64,000 bases of DNA from Diadophis punctatus similis. Its lineage: Eukaryota; Chordata; Lepidosauria; Squamata; Dipsadidae. The DNA is taken from NCBI GenBank assembly GCA_023053685.1, contig JALIGW010000003.1, positions 141,047,008 through 141,111,007 on the forward strand, given 5' to 3'. The position numbers and the translations under genes were made by a program. Below, piece by piece: positions 11,601 through 22,558 of this stretch. Positions within the stretch are counted from its first letter, which is position 1. Every line of letters begins with the position of its first letter. The notes under the pieces were generated by a model. It searched no databases. It had not been told where the DNA came from and saw only the letters and a program-made list of their open reading frames with translations.

Positions 11601-11989
11601 CTCCTTTTGAGCTATTAAAGTGTCATTTGCTATTCCACATCTGGAGGTCTGGAAGTAAAAATCTGCATTTCTTCAAAAACTGGGGCGTATGGCAGGTTGT
11701 CTTCTAGATAAGTCTATGAATTTGTAAATTTCATAAATTTTGTATGCAGTCCTTCTGCTCACCTTTTCAATTTTATGAATATAAAAGTACTTTGGGCATC
11801 AAATCTATATTTTCTGCATAAATTCCAATTTATTGTTTTTACTGTGTAATGGTGCCTTTTATTTTAACTTTCCTGAGCAATAACGCTATAGTTTCTGTTG
11901 CTCAACAGTCTCACCTTTTTCTTTTCATGATTTATGTTTGTTATTTCCATTTTTTTAAATTCTTGCTTTTATGGCATTTGTTCCTAGGA
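11601..11989. other. AT-rich sequence, no recognised feature
   Basis: Nothing recognised. It is continuous with the sequence after 13182 if the intervening hAT-like element is removed. Confidence 0.5.
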
Positions 11990-12315
11990 CAGAGGTCCTC
12001 AAACTTTTTAAACAGGGGGCCAATTCACAGTCCCTCAGACTGTTGGGGGACCAGACTGACTGGGTGGGCATGGCTAGGTGGTCATGTGACTGGGTGGGCA
12101 TGGCCAATTTAGCAGTCCATTAAACAATATACACAAATTAAACTTTAATTTGTTTTGCTCCTGGGGGTATTTTATTTGCTTTTGCTTGCATGTTGCTCTT
12201 TTGGTTGACTTTTCTATTTACTAGATTGTTTTTTAAGTTGTTTAGGAGTCTAGTGGTCCACTTCAGGAAATTCAGTTTTGCAGCAATTCTTCTCAGACCC
12301 AAGGAGCTTACAATC

Positions 12316-12325
12316 TCTCTCTCCC

Positions 12326-12373
<48 letters not shown>

Positions 12374-12458
12374 TCCCTCTCCCTCTCCCTCTCTCTCTCT
12401 CTCTTGTCACTCTCTCTCTTTCCCCCCTCCCTCCCTCCCCCCTCTCTCTATCTATCAT
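12316..12458. repeat. CT-rich microsatellite
   Basis: CTCTCT and CCCTCT runs inside the composite hAT-like element. Confidence 0.95.
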
Positions 12459-12662
12459 CTGGAGGCGGGGGGAGGAAGGGGAGGCCAAAAATGGGGCATG
12501 GGGACCCATTTTTGGCCTGCAGGGTGCTTCTGAAGGCGGGGGAGGTAAAAAATGGGCCTGTTTTTGGCCTCCTGGGGCATTCGTTTGCCCCATTTTTGGC
12601 CTCCCCCCGCCTCCAATAGCACTCTGCAGGCCAAAAACGGGGCATGCGGAGACCTCCCAGGC

Positions 12663-12935
12663 AGGGGTGAAATGCTCCCGGTTCGGGCCTGCCGGTCACC
12701 AGAGAGCCGGTATCAACGGCAGTGTGAGACTTCGCCCACCCACCCGGACACCGCCATTTGGGTTCTTTTACCCTCTGCGCATGGGCAGAATGCTTTGCGC
12801 ATGTGCAGAGAGTAAAAGAACCCAAATGGCAGCGTCCAGGCAGGTGGGCGAAGCCTCGTGCTGCTGTCACTACTGGCTCTCCAACAACCGGCAGGCACGC
12901 CCGAACTGGGAGCATTTCACCTCTGCTCGCTTTAA
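12663..12935 (+). mobile_element. hAT-like MITE with shared inverted-repeat core, nested
   Basis: Begins CAGGGGTGAAATGCTCCC and ends GGGAGCATTTCACCTCTG. The core (12752-12830) is the same CCATTTGGGTTCTTTTACC inverted repeat found in the SPIN-like elements. The flanks do not clearly show a target duplication. Confidence 0.75.
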
Positions 12936-13182
12936 AAAGTGTCCGTGTGCTCTGTTTTTGGCATTGCCCCGCCTCCAGTAGCACTCTGCCAGCCAAAAAT
13001 GTTGGCCTTACCTTCCAGTTCTAGCCTGTGGGGCTCGCAAAGGTAAGTCCTGTGCTCAGCCAAAGGGTGGGGGCCGGTGGGTGTGGTGATGTGGGCAGGG
13101 CAGCCTTGTGGTCTTGTGCGGGCTGAATTAATGGCTTTGGCTGGCCATATCCAGCCCACAGGCCGTAGTTTGAGGACCCCTG

Positions 13183-13654
13183 TCCTAGGGCTTGTCCTAT
13201 GCTACAAATATTAAGCCTTCTGTTTCCTTCTTCATTGATCCAGTATGAAGGCATTGCCAAGTTTTATTACTCTCCACATAGTCTTCAATTTCATTCAGAT
13301 TTTGGCCATGTACATGTTAATCTTTTCCATTATTTCATTTGCTGTTGTAACTATTCAGTTTTGTATGTCAATCTTTGATACTATCATATTCAGACTGCTT
13401 TCCTTATAGACATAAATTAATAACCATTCTTTGCATCTTTTTATGTAAACATTTAAACCTCTGTTTTCATATTCCACTGTCTGCTTCATTTGCAATTCAG
13501 CCACCAATTTTCCTGCTAAATGCAAACACAGTTTGTCACTTCTGAGGGCTGTAGTGCATGATTTATTATCATAGATTTTTGGATCTTGCAGTCTAAACCA
13601 TCTCCTTCTTCTTATATTGGTCTATAGATACTTAATATGTATCCTGTACAAAGA
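13183..13654. other. AT-rich sequence, possibly degraded retroelement
   Basis: The minus strand shows broken short open stretches, but I cannot assign a family. Confidence 0.35.
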
Positions 13655-13712
13655 CAGTCTCCTGAGTTCTAGCCTGGTGCTTTAACCACTAGACCAAATT
13701 GCCTCTCAATTT
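13655..13712 (-). repeat. tRNA-derived SINE head fragment
   Basis: The minus strand reads GGTCTAGTGGTTAAAGCACC, an A-box-type tRNA head. The B box and body are absent, so this is a fragment and not a tRNA gene. Confidence 0.6.
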
Positions 13713-13955
13713 TCCTAGGAATTTCAAGGATTTCTAGGAAATCCTATATTAGCTAGGATTGTAACATTGCTAATCCTGGAAATTTCTAGGATTAGCAATG
13801 CTATAAATTGCTAATATATTTTCAAAATTTATGTATTTACTTTTTCAATCTAATCTTTTATTGTTATTACTTGTGTCAGGCTATATGAATTGATTTGTCT
13901 CTTTGATCTTTATATACTGTATATATGGGCAATTTCTAAAGTATGTATGTATAAT
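13713..13955. other. AT-rich sequence with small palindromes
   Basis: Short inverted and direct repeats of TTTCTAGGA/TCCTAGAAA type lie near 13715-13800. Confidence 0.5.
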
Positions 13956-14295
13956 CAGAGATAGGTTCCTCCTGGTTCGGACCGGTTCGCCCGAACCTGT
14001 AGCAACCCGCTGGTGATGTCACGATGACATCACCGAACAGGATCGGTCGGTGCTGGTCCGTGGGCACCACCATCTTTTTTAACATTTTTTTCTGAATATT
14101 TTTCATTTTTTTTCTTCTGCGCATGTGCAGAAGCCGAGTTTCCGGCACTGCACATGCGTCACCATTTTGTTTTTGGCTATTTTGGGGGGGTTTGCACTGC
14201 ACATGCATGCGCACACTTTACACACGTGCGCCCACGAGATGCAGCCACGCAAGAGGAAGCGAAACGGCAGTGAGTTAAGTTGGAACCCACCCCTG
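13956..14295 (+). mobile_element. hAT-like MITE (GGTGGGTTC family)
   Basis: Begins CAGAGATAGGTTCC and ends GGAACCCACCCCTG. Flanks TGTATAAT and TGTATGAT match at 7 of 8. It contains TTCTGCGCATGTGCAGAAG. Confidence 0.9.
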
Positions 14296-15370
14296 TGTAT
14301 GATATATAATATTTAGAGACTGACCATCTCCCTCATAGAGCAACTCTGGACAATAATTGATTCTGCAACCATATTTGCATTATGCTAATTTTTAGCAGCT
14401 TTCAAAGTAAATAATCTTTCTCTCACTGTTTCTTCTCTACATTCCAAAAACTTTTTCTAGGTTTCTGTTATTTGGACGTTTGTGGTTGTCATTCATTATT
14501 TTGAATTGAAAATTCAAATGTTTAATTGACTAGTTTCAGATTCATCTTTATCTTGGCTTGTTCTTTTCAGTTTCATATGTTTTATTTACATTTTTTTTAT
14601 TGCTGTTCCAATTCATTTAGTTCAGGGTTTGTAAACATCTATTTTCTGAATATGAAACTTCTCTGATCAATAAGACCCTCAGTCATAATTTGATTCTGGA
14701 AATTTTCTTTTCCAAACTTCATACACCAAGTTCTAGAAACCACAAGTCCATGGATTTGACCGGTAATAATAGTTCATAATTTCTTGATTTTCACTGAGCA
14801 AAATGACCTTTTAAGTGAGCAAAGGTCCTTAAAATAACTCACCATTCAAACTGCTGACTCTGGTTGTCCAACCCTAAATAATATGTCATTTAGCAAGTAA
14901 GTAGGATTCAAAAACACTTGAAGGTTACTTAGGTTCCCAGTCTAACAACCCAGTCTGACAAGGCATGTAACTACCAACAGGGCAGTAATTACATAAATTG
15001 CATAACAGTATTATATAACTGCATTCTCTTTCATTTCATTGAAATGGTATAAAATTCCCCTTTCTTCCTCTCATCCCAGAAAAAGGCAACCTTTTATTTA
15101 TAGAAAAATGCATAAGAACAACCCTCATCAGAATGGCAAATAAACACAGGGTTGTATATTTAAAAAGTGCAAACTGCTTAGATTATGGCTCTTAATTCTC
15201 TAGGATCGTGAATAAAAAGTGATATGTACATACTGTCTTCCACAATGAAGTATGAGAGGATCAAATTTAACTCGGAAGAATTTACGGAATCCAAATTAAG
15301 TCAATTGTTCTTGGAGCAGGCAGAACTCTGAAGTTGCAAATTAAAAAAAACACATCCTGTTTGCACAAAG
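14296..15370. other. AT-rich sequence, no recognised feature
   Basis: Nothing recognised. Confidence 0.55.
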
Positions 15371-15626
15371 CAGTGGTGGGTTGCTGCCAGTTTGGACTGG
15401 TTTGGACCGGTTCGCCCGTACCAGTGGCGGAAATTTGCCCCCGCTCGCCAAACCGGTAGTGATGGCTACTGGCCATGCCCCTGAACCGGTCCTCTCGTCG
15501 CTGCTCCTTGAAAGCGGCTGGCAAAAAACCCTCTGCGCATGCAGTCATTTCCGCATTGTGACGCGCAAAGCGCGCACTTCCGATGCGATGTGAACCGGCA
15601 GGGAAGGTAAGTAGAACCCACCCCTG
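15371..15626 (+). mobile_element. hAT-like MITE (GGTGGGTTC family)
   Basis: Begins CAGTGGTGGGTTG and ends AGAACCCACCCCTG. The target duplication is not clear (GCACAAAG against AAATGAAG), suggesting an older copy or a rearranged flank. Confidence 0.8.
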
Positions 15627-15953
15627 AAATGAAGGCTGCATTATTTGCCTTTGAGGGAGGATGGAACAAGGAGCCCAAGATAAAACGTTCAAACCATAAT
15701 TGGATTGAATTAAAAGCAAAGTAATACACAAAGTAATACAGTCTAGTAAAGAGCAATGGGACAAGATAATTATTTATCTTGCTTGTCTTTCCCTGCACAC
15801 CTCTACACTATAATACTGACCCTGTCATGATGATACCTTAAAGAGTGAAAAAGAAAGTGATTCACGCTTCTTTTTCTTTTAGCAATATTCAAAAAGCTGG
15901 TGCATATATATCTTCCAGCGTAACATTTCCCATTGTGGGACCATGTCATACAT
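15627..15953. other. No recognised feature
   Basis: Nothing recognised. Confidence 0.55.
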
Positions 15954-16483
15954 CAGTGATGGCGAACCTATGGCACGTGTGCCACAGGTGGCATGCAGAG
16001 CCATATCTGAGGGCACGCGAGTCGTTGTCCTATGTCAGCTCCAGTGTGCATGCTATGCTGGCCAGCTGATTTTCTGCTTTCTTTTCGGCCGTTTTCGCTC
16101 TTCCCAGGCTTCAGGAAAGCCTCCTGAACCCTGGGGATGGTGAAAAATGGCCCAATGGCCCAACCGGAAGTTCAGAAACGAACTTCCGGTTGGGCTGTTG
16201 GGCTGTTTTTCGCCGTCCCCAGGGTTCAGGAAAGCCTCCTGAAGCTTGGGGATAGCAAAAAACGGCCCAACAGATCTACTGGAAGTCCGGAGGCTTCAGT
16301 GAGGCCTGTGCACATGCACGGGGGGGCAGTATGGGGGGGGTGCACATGTGCGGGGGCAGCATGGGGTTGTGCATATGCGCAGGAGGAAGGGGATTGCATT
16401 ATGGATGTGGGCACGCGCGCATGCGCTGTCACGCACGCTCGCCCCCTTTTGGCAACCAAGCCAAAAAAGGTTCACCATCACTG
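15954..16483 (+). mobile_element. hAT-like non-autonomous element (GATGGCGAACC ends)
   Basis: Begins CAGTGATGGCGAACC and ends GGTTCACCATCACTG, with the perfect duplication TCATACAT. The interior has inverted segments around AACTTCCGGTTGGGC and a GC-rich half. The ends resemble a widespread vertebrate hAT family (memory only). There is no transposase. Confidence 0.9.
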
Positions 16484-17396
16484 TCATACATCATCTTCAC
16501 GATGGGAATGTGGGTTGGAAGTCCTCATTGCCGACATCAGCCTGGATCACATGAATGTCACATTCAAGCACACTAATTGTAACCAACATGAGGTGCCAGA
16601 AGATGGCATTTGATCAGTTTTCATCCAAAGTTTAGCCATAGAGAAAGGACTAAAAGAGTGTTCCTGATATCTACATCACAAACATTGGATGCTGTAACCC
16701 AATCAGTGCCAAATATCTGTTGGATAAATCTAGCCTCTGTTACTGCAAGATAATAATATAAGCAACAAAGGTGACTAAATGCCCAGTGTTCGTGCATCAA
16801 AGGAAGCTATACAAATCTTTACCAAAGCTGGATATTGTTCTTGTTTTTACATGTAGCCAACACAAAGTCCCTATCATGACTACAATTTCAGTGATGATGT
16901 GATATCAAGTAAGCATTATGTAGCAAACAATTACCTTGTCTGATGCTGTACGCCTTGTGACATAGTAACAGATAAATCTGTCCATTTATCTGTTTGGTGT
17001 ATTATCTGTTTGATCGATGATATGATGTGATGATGTTCTGTGATGATAAGTAACCATTTAATGGAATTGGGTCAAGGAAAATATTTTTGTATTTATTCTG
17101 GGGATTTGGAAAACACTTCAACTATAGCAAAATAGTCTAGTGCTACATCTCCACAATCCTTCTGAGGGAGAATAGTAGCAGCCCACACTCAGGCTCTGCC
17201 AAATCAACATAGCTCACTTTCCCCCAGGGTGATGCTTTACATGTAGACTGCAACTCCCATCTGTTCTGATCAATATTCCCATATATTTGGAAATTAACAA
17301 CAACAACAACAAAAACAAAAAAACAAAAAAAACAGGTAATTCCTCTAACCATTTTATTTATCATAGTATTCATTTTTCTCATGCAACCAATTGGTA
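16484..17396. other. AT-rich sequence, no recognised feature
   Basis: Nothing recognised beyond a short CAA run near 17297-17333. Confidence 0.55.
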
Positions 17397-17447
17397 CAGA
17401 GGTGGGTTCCTACCGGGTCGGACCAGTTGTATAGAACCAGTAGTAAC

Positions 17448-18134
17448 TGTTGTGACCCAGCACCGCAACCCCCAGAAACACACACACACAGTCGTTGGGA
17501 GGCAAACAAAAAGGTTCCTTTTACTAATAAAGTTTCTTAGCAAACCTCAGAGGGTTTAGAAGTCCAAAACAACACAAACGGAAAGTCTCAAGGAATAAGG
17601 TTCTTTGGGTTACGTGAGGGTTAAATAGCACACAAATAAAAGTTCAAAGCAAGACTCATTAATTCTTCTCTTATCTGAACAACTTGGCTGGCTTCCCGGA
17701 ATAAAGCTGGCAGAAGCTGGTGTCTTCGATAAGATTCCCAAACAGATGCAGAAATGAAACTCTGGATATGCCGTAGTCATTGATTCGTTGTTCTCAGCAA
17801 TGAGCACTAATTGCCCCGGCCTAATATAGGCACTGAAGGGCGTGGCCCAATTAGCCCTCACTGCTTCCTCCGATTGGACCGACGCTTACTCAGCCAATCC
17901 TGTCTTCTGGCTGCTCTGCGAGCTCTGGCATCCAGCATGGGTTCTTCATCTCCTGATGAAGCACTCTGCTGCGCAGGTGCAGAAGGTCCTGGGAGATCGT
18001 CCTGCTCTGGCACCGAGTCCTCATCACCAGCCGTCTCTGGTGCCAGGCACATGGGCTGGTACTGCTGCACCATGAGCGGCTCCACGTCCTCCGGATCCTC
18101 CAGACTCGGCGCCGGACACGGCCAAGGCACAACA
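17448..18134 (-). repeat. 3' LTR of Ty3/gypsy copy 2
   Basis: 687 bp with TG...CA ends. On the minus strand it is preceded by a short purine run (GAGGGATAG) that could be the polypurine tract. The C-terminus of pol reads into it. Confidence 0.96.
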
Positions 18135-18343
18135 CTATCCCTCACCGCAGGGCCCTTCCCCCAGGTCTGTCGGTCCGGATGCGGCCGGGACGGGAATTGA
18201 GCGTGTAAGGCCCGGACCAGATCCGGAGCATGAACGGCGGTCGCATCCTCCCATGTGAAGTCTTCAGGGCCGTACCCCTTCCACTCAATGAGGTACTGGA
18301 ACCGGCCCTTCATCCAGCGGGAATCCCGAATACTGGCAACTTC
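17858..18343 (-). pseudogene. pol: Pol C-terminus with chromodomain, downstream of a stop
   Basis: Same frame as the integrase segment but separated from it by a TAG at 18344-18346. The motif YLIEWKGYGPEDFTWE is a clear chromodomain core (family pattern Y-L-x-x-W-K-G-Y...T-W-E). In chromoviruses this domain follows integrase and is thought to target integration by binding modified histones. The frame runs on through the LTR boundary at 18134 and ends inside U3 at 17858, so the last ~90 residues are LTR-encoded, Ser/Glu-rich and unlike any domain I know. It may be lost or changed in the mature protein. In this copy it would be made only by readthrough. Confidence 0.85.
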
Positions 18344-20767
18344 CTATTCGGGTGGGTCAGCGGGAGTGCGGATCACTGGCTGAGGCGGAGCGGGAGGGCG
18401 GAGCGGACAGGCAGGACGTTCGGGAACAAGGAGGGACCGATGGAAGATGGGGTGGATCCTGAGAGAGCGAGGCAACGTCAACCGGTAGGCCACGGGGTTA
18501 ATGACCGCTTCCACCGGGAACGGACCCAGGAATCGGTGGTCAAGCTTGCGAGCCGGTCGGTCGGAGGGGAGATGCTTCGTGGACAGCCAGACGCGATCCC
18601 CGACCGCCAGAGGTGGAGTTGCTCGCCGGGAGCGGTCCGCGACCCTCTTGTAATCTTCCTTGGCTTTATTCAACGAGCGTTTGACCAGTTGGTGAACGGC
18701 CTGGAGCTCGGACAGGAATTCCTCCGCCACAGGAACAGGAGAGTCTAGAAGCGTGAGCGGGAAGAAACGGGGGTGGTAACCAAAGTTGGCGAGGAACGGA
18801 GAGGCGTGCGTGGAGGTGTGCTGAGAGTTGTTAAAAGCAAACTCGGCCACGGCAAGGTATTCCGCCCAGTTGTCCTGCTGCTGGTTGACAAAACAGCGCA
18901 GGTACTGTTCAAGGATGCCGATGACTTTTTCAGTGCCCCCATCAGTCTCCGGATGATGCGCTGACGAGAGGCAGACTTGGACCTCCAGGGCCGCCATCAG
19001 ACCTTTCCAGAACTGGGCCGTGAACTGGGCTCCCCGATCCGACACGACCCGATCCGGCAGACCGTGCAGGCGGAAAACATGCTGGATAAACATGCGGGCC
19101 GTGGCGCGAGCTGTCGGCAACCCTCGACAGGGGATGAAATGTGCCATTTTGGTCAGCATATCGACCACTACGAACACGGTCGTGAAGCCGGCGGACGGGG
19201 GCAAGTCCGTGAGGAAGTCCATAGAGACGGCCCCCCAGGGTCTCTCGGGCGTCGGCAAGGGCTGCAGCAGGCCCGGCGGCGCTCCAGGGGCATACTTGGC
19301 CTGGCGACAGCGAACACAAGACGTCACATAGGCCTGGACGTCATCACGGAGTCGGGGCCACCAAAAAGTCCGAGCCACCAGGTTCAGAGTCTTGAAAAGG
19401 CCGAAGTGGCCAGCCGCAGGGCTGTCGTGGCACTGCTGCAGGATCAGGCCACAGAGCGGACCGGCGGGAACGTAGAGCAGGTCCCGGAAACGGAGGAGGT
19501 CATCCGCAAACGTCCAAGGGGACTCAGGCCCTATCTCCTGCCTCCGTTGTGCCGCGTAGGCGTCGTGTCGCTGCGCCTCCCGGATCTGCCCTCGGAGGTC
19601 CACGGGATTCTGGGTAGCTGCAAAGGACTCGACGGGCAGGACCGTCCGGGGTGGCAGCGGGTCCTGGGCTTGGGCGTATTCCGGCTTGCGGGACAGCGCG
19701 TCCGCCTGCTGATTCCGGCCGCTCGGGATGTACGTAATGCGAAAATTGAAGCGGGAGAAAAAGAACGACCAGCGTATCTGGCGCTGGTTGAGCTTCCTGG
19801 CCGTCTGCAAGAACTCCAGGTTCTTGTGGTCTGTGCGCACCTCCACTTGATGACGAGCCCCCTCGAGGTGGTGCCGCCAGGTCTCGAAAGCCGCCTTGAT
19901 GGCCAGCAACTCTTTCTCCCAGATAGTATAATTGCGCTCCGACGAGGTTAATTTCTGTGAATAATAAGCGCAAGGGAAGAGCTGGCCGCCATCTTCCCGG
20001 GTCTGTAGCAAGACGGCGCCCACGGCAATGTCGGACGCGTCCGCCTCCACAACGAAAGGGCGGTGAGGGTCTGGGTGCTTGAGGATCGGCTCCTGCATGA
20101 AGGCATCCGTGAGGATCTTGAACGCCTCTTGTTCGGAATCGCCCCACCGGAAAGGGACTTGTTTCTGCAGGAGTCGAGTGAGAGGCGCGGTCAGAGTGGC
20201 GAACCCCGGGATGAAGGTCCTATAATAATTTGCGAACCCCAGGAGACGCTGAACGTCCTTCACCCAGCGCGGGGGTTGCCAGGTTTTCAGGGCCTCGACC
20301 TTGCCACGGTCCATGGCGATGCCTTCTGGCGAAATCCGATGGCCCAAGAAATCCACAGTCGTCTGAAAAAACTGGCATTTCTCTAATTTCGCGTATAGCT
20401 GGTGGTCTCTCAACCGCTGCAGGACTTGACGGATATGTTGGATGTGGCTGCTCCGGGACGTGGAATAAATCATAATATCGTCCAGGTACACGACAACGAA
20501 CTGGTCCAGCAAATCTCTAAAGATGTCATTCATGAAATGCTGGAACACAGCCGGAGCGTTGGTCAAGCCGAACGGCATGACCGTATACTCAAAATGACCG
20601 TAGCGGGTCCCGAACGCCGTCTTCCACTCGTCCCCCTCACGAACACGCACCAAATTGTAAGCGCCACGTACGTCCAATTTGATGAAGATGGTCGCCGAGC
20701 GGAGGCGTTCCATCAACTCCGGGATGAGGGGCAACGGGTACCGGTTACGCACTGTGATGGCGTTCAA
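18344..20767 (-). pseudogene. pol: Pol: reverse transcriptase, RNase H and integrase
   Basis: An 807-codon open stretch bounded by in-frame stops on both sides. The RT palm and YLDD catalytic motif lie near residues 94-97. RNase H is at about 215-350, with VVEADAS, RTDHKNL and ADALSR acidic sites. The integrase zinc-binding HHCC region (H-x-H...CVRC) is near 430-480. The DDE core is about 510-680, with VSDRGAQF and a Glu in the GGTEKVIG stretch, followed by the C-terminal domain with VGDRVWLS. It would copy element RNA in the particle and insert the DNA in the nucleus. The catalytic residues I can see are intact, but the TGA upstream removes the start of RT. Confidence 0.93.
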
Positions 20768-21580
20768 CTTTCAATAATCGCAGCACAGGCGCAAGTCCCC
20801 GGTTTTCTTCTTGACAAAGAGGACGGGGGCAGACAAGGGCGACGAGGAGGGTCGGATGAAACCCCTGGCCAGGTTTTTATCAATAAAGTCCCGCAGTGCG
20901 GCCAGTTCGGGTTCTGACATGGAGTAGAGGCGGCCCACAGGGAGCGGAGCGTTGGGAATCAGGTCCACAGGGCAATCGTAGGGCCGGTGCGGGGGCAACT
21001 GGTCCGCCTCCTTTTCGCTAAACACATCAGCGAAGTCTGCAAACTCAGCTGGGAGTGAAATGTCCGGAGGGTCAGGTACCGCGCCCGCGCAAACCTGGCG
21101 CGTATGGTCCACACACTGGAGACTCGGGAAGGCAATGAAGTTCTGGGACCATACAACCTGAGGGTCGTGGGTGCGCAGCCACGCCAGTCCAAGAACCAAA
21201 GGGAAATGGAGTCCCGACGTCACATAAAACTGGATGGCCTCCTCGTGCCGTCCAATGCAAAGGCGCACCGGCTGCGTGATGGCCTTAATCGGACCGGACA
21301 GCAACACCCGGCCATCGATTGTTTCCACCCTCATCGGCGGGTCCACGGGGCACAGGGGAACGGCAAGATGCTGGGCGAACGCCTCGTCAATGAAATTGGT
21401 GGTTGCCCCGGAGTCCACCAAAGCGTGTGCGGAGATGCCGCGGTCCCGGTGGTCAATAAAGACCTTGGTGTCCAAGAGCAGATGCCGCGGAGGACCGGGA
21501 TCCACATCAGCTGAGCCGGAGTCCTTCGGTGTGCATGCCCGACCCAGCATCTCCGCTAGGCCGGGCGCTGGCCGTTTCCC
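20768..21580 (-). pseudogene. pol: Pol: protease and start of reverse transcriptase, ends at a TGA
   Basis: In the -1 frame relative to gag and entered by frameshifting at 21574-21580. It contains the aspartic protease motif LVDSGATTNFID and the RT fingers up to LRLCCDY, then a TGA. Copy 1 has an Arg codon at the same point and the frame otherwise continues, so this is a point-mutation break rather than a gene boundary. A Met just after the gag stop could be mistaken for a start, but copy 1 has Thr there. Confidence 0.9.
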
Positions 21581-22512
21581 GATGGCGATGGCTGGGACGG
21601 TGGAGCAGGACCAGAAGCGGTGGGCCCCCGACCCTTCCTAGGGCACGAGCGAGCGAAATGGCCCGGGTCGCCGCAATACAAACACAACCCCCCTGCCCTG
21701 CGTCTGTCCTTTTCCGCGCCGGTCAAGCGGGGCCGAACAGCGCCAAGGTCCATAGGCTCGTCACAGGGAGCCGGGGCCGACGGAAATCCACGGGGAACAG
21801 GAGGTGCCTGAGCAGCGCGACGTGGAGCCGGAACAGCGGGGACGTCAGGTGGCGCGAGAGGCGCCGGAGCAGCACGGCGTGCGTTCCTCGCTTGCAACCG
21901 GGCATCAATTTTCAAGCAGAGCCGCACCAGTTCTTGGGTGGTTGCAGGAATGTCCACGCGTGCCAGCTCATCCTGGATGCTGTCTGCCAAGCCCTCCTGG
22001 AAGGCATCCAACAACGCAGCCTCATTCCAGGCCGAGTCTTGGCTGAGGAGACGGAACTCACTGATGTACTCCCTGAGTGGTCTCCAGCCTTGCCTCAGCT
22101 GCCTTAATTGCCTGCACGCTGTCTGGGCCTTAATTGGGTCCGCGAACATCTCCTCCAAATGAGTGCAGAAACGCCCAAAGTCCTGGAGGAGGGGACTGTT
22201 CTGGACCAGTAGAGGGGTGGCCCAACGTGCTGCATTTCCAGACAGCAGGCTAATTACAAACCCCACCTTGTCCCGGTCGTGGGGGAAATCCTCTGGCCTC
22301 AGAGACATGAACAGCTGGCACTGGCCCAGGAACGCCGGGAACATAGCCTCGTCACCATGGAACTTATCCGGCATGGCTATCGGGCAGCGTGTCCGTTGGG
22401 CTGGGGCCAACGCAGGAGCAGCTGCCAACTGATTGTGCTGCATTGTTAACTGAGCGTTCATGATTGCCAGCTGCTGCCGAAGTTGAGCATTCTCGTCCTG
22501 AAGCTGCTCCAT
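21556..22512 (-). CDS. gag: Gag polyprotein of Ty3/gypsy chromovirus, copy 2
   Basis: A 318-residue open frame, the same length as copy 1. It has an N-terminal Gln-rich coiled-coil-like segment (1-32), a capsid-like region (about 45-195), a Pro/Ala-rich linker, and one CCHC knuckle with Cys277, Cys280, His285 and Cys290. It forms the particle that carries the element RNA. The start Met lies 46 bases from the LTR. The stop is followed by the -1 frame of pol. Differences from copy 1 are scattered single substitutions, none of which breaks the frame. Gag could still be made from this copy even though pol is interrupted. Confidence 0.94.
   Translation of the reverse strand: MEQLQDENAQLRQQLAIMNAQLTMQHNQLAAAPALAPAQRTRCPIAMPDKFHGDEAMFPAFLGQCQLFMSLRPEDFPHDRDKVGFVISLLSGNAARWATPLLVQNSPLLQDFGRFCTHLEEMFADPIKAQTACRQLRQLRQGWRPLREYISEFRLLSQDSAWNEAALLDAFQEGLADSIQDELARVDIPATTQELVRLCLKIDARLQARNARRAAPAPLAPPDVPAVPAPRRAAQAPPVPRGFPSAPAPCDEPMDLGAVRPRLTGAEKDRRRAGGLCLYCGDPGHFARSCPRKGRGPTASGPAPPSQPSPSGNGQRPA
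21574..21580 (-). promoter_or_regulatory. -1 ribosomal frameshift heptamer (GGGAAAC), copy 2
   Basis: Reads G GGA AAC in the gag frame, eight codons before the gag stop. Slipping one base back enters the pol frame directly. The sequence downstream is GC-rich and could fold, but I have not modelled a structure. Confidence 0.78.
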
Positions 22513-22545
22513 GATGCAATCTGGGCTTGTGTGTGGTCAGTTTGG

Positions 22546-22556
22546 GCTGAGAACAA
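22546..22556 (-). promoter_or_regulatory. Putative self-priming primer-binding site, copy 2
   Basis: The minus strand has TTGTTCTCAGC two bases inside the 5' LTR. It is the exact complement of the predicted first 11 nt of the RNA (22899-22909). Tf1/sushi-group elements are known to prime from their own 5' end. Confidence 0.75.
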
Positions 22557-22558
22557 AC

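Larger units (their letters stand above)
11990..13182 (+). mobile_element. 1.2 kb hAT-like composite element
   Basis: Begins CAGAGGTCCTCAAAC and ends GTTTGAGGACCCCTG, flanked by TCCTAGGA and TCCTAGGG (7 of 8 match). It contains a CT-rich microsatellite, several AAAATGGGGC inverted segments, and a nested block at 12663-12935. There is no transposase. The long Ser/Leu-rich frames through it come from the CT repeat. Confidence 0.85.

Noticed and set aside
12138..12996. Several long frames on both strands (Ser/Leu-rich and Arg/Glu-rich)
   Set aside because: They read through a CT/GA microsatellite and MITE inverted repeats. There are no domains, and matching frames exist on both strands.
18977..19951. 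324-codon frame on the plus strand
   Set aside because: It is antisense to the integrase and RNase H region of the Ty3 element, whose protein motifs are unambiguous on the minus strand.
21545..21550. Independent pol start codon just after the gag stop
   Set aside because: Copy 1 has Thr at this Met, and an in-phase slippery heptamer already links the frames.
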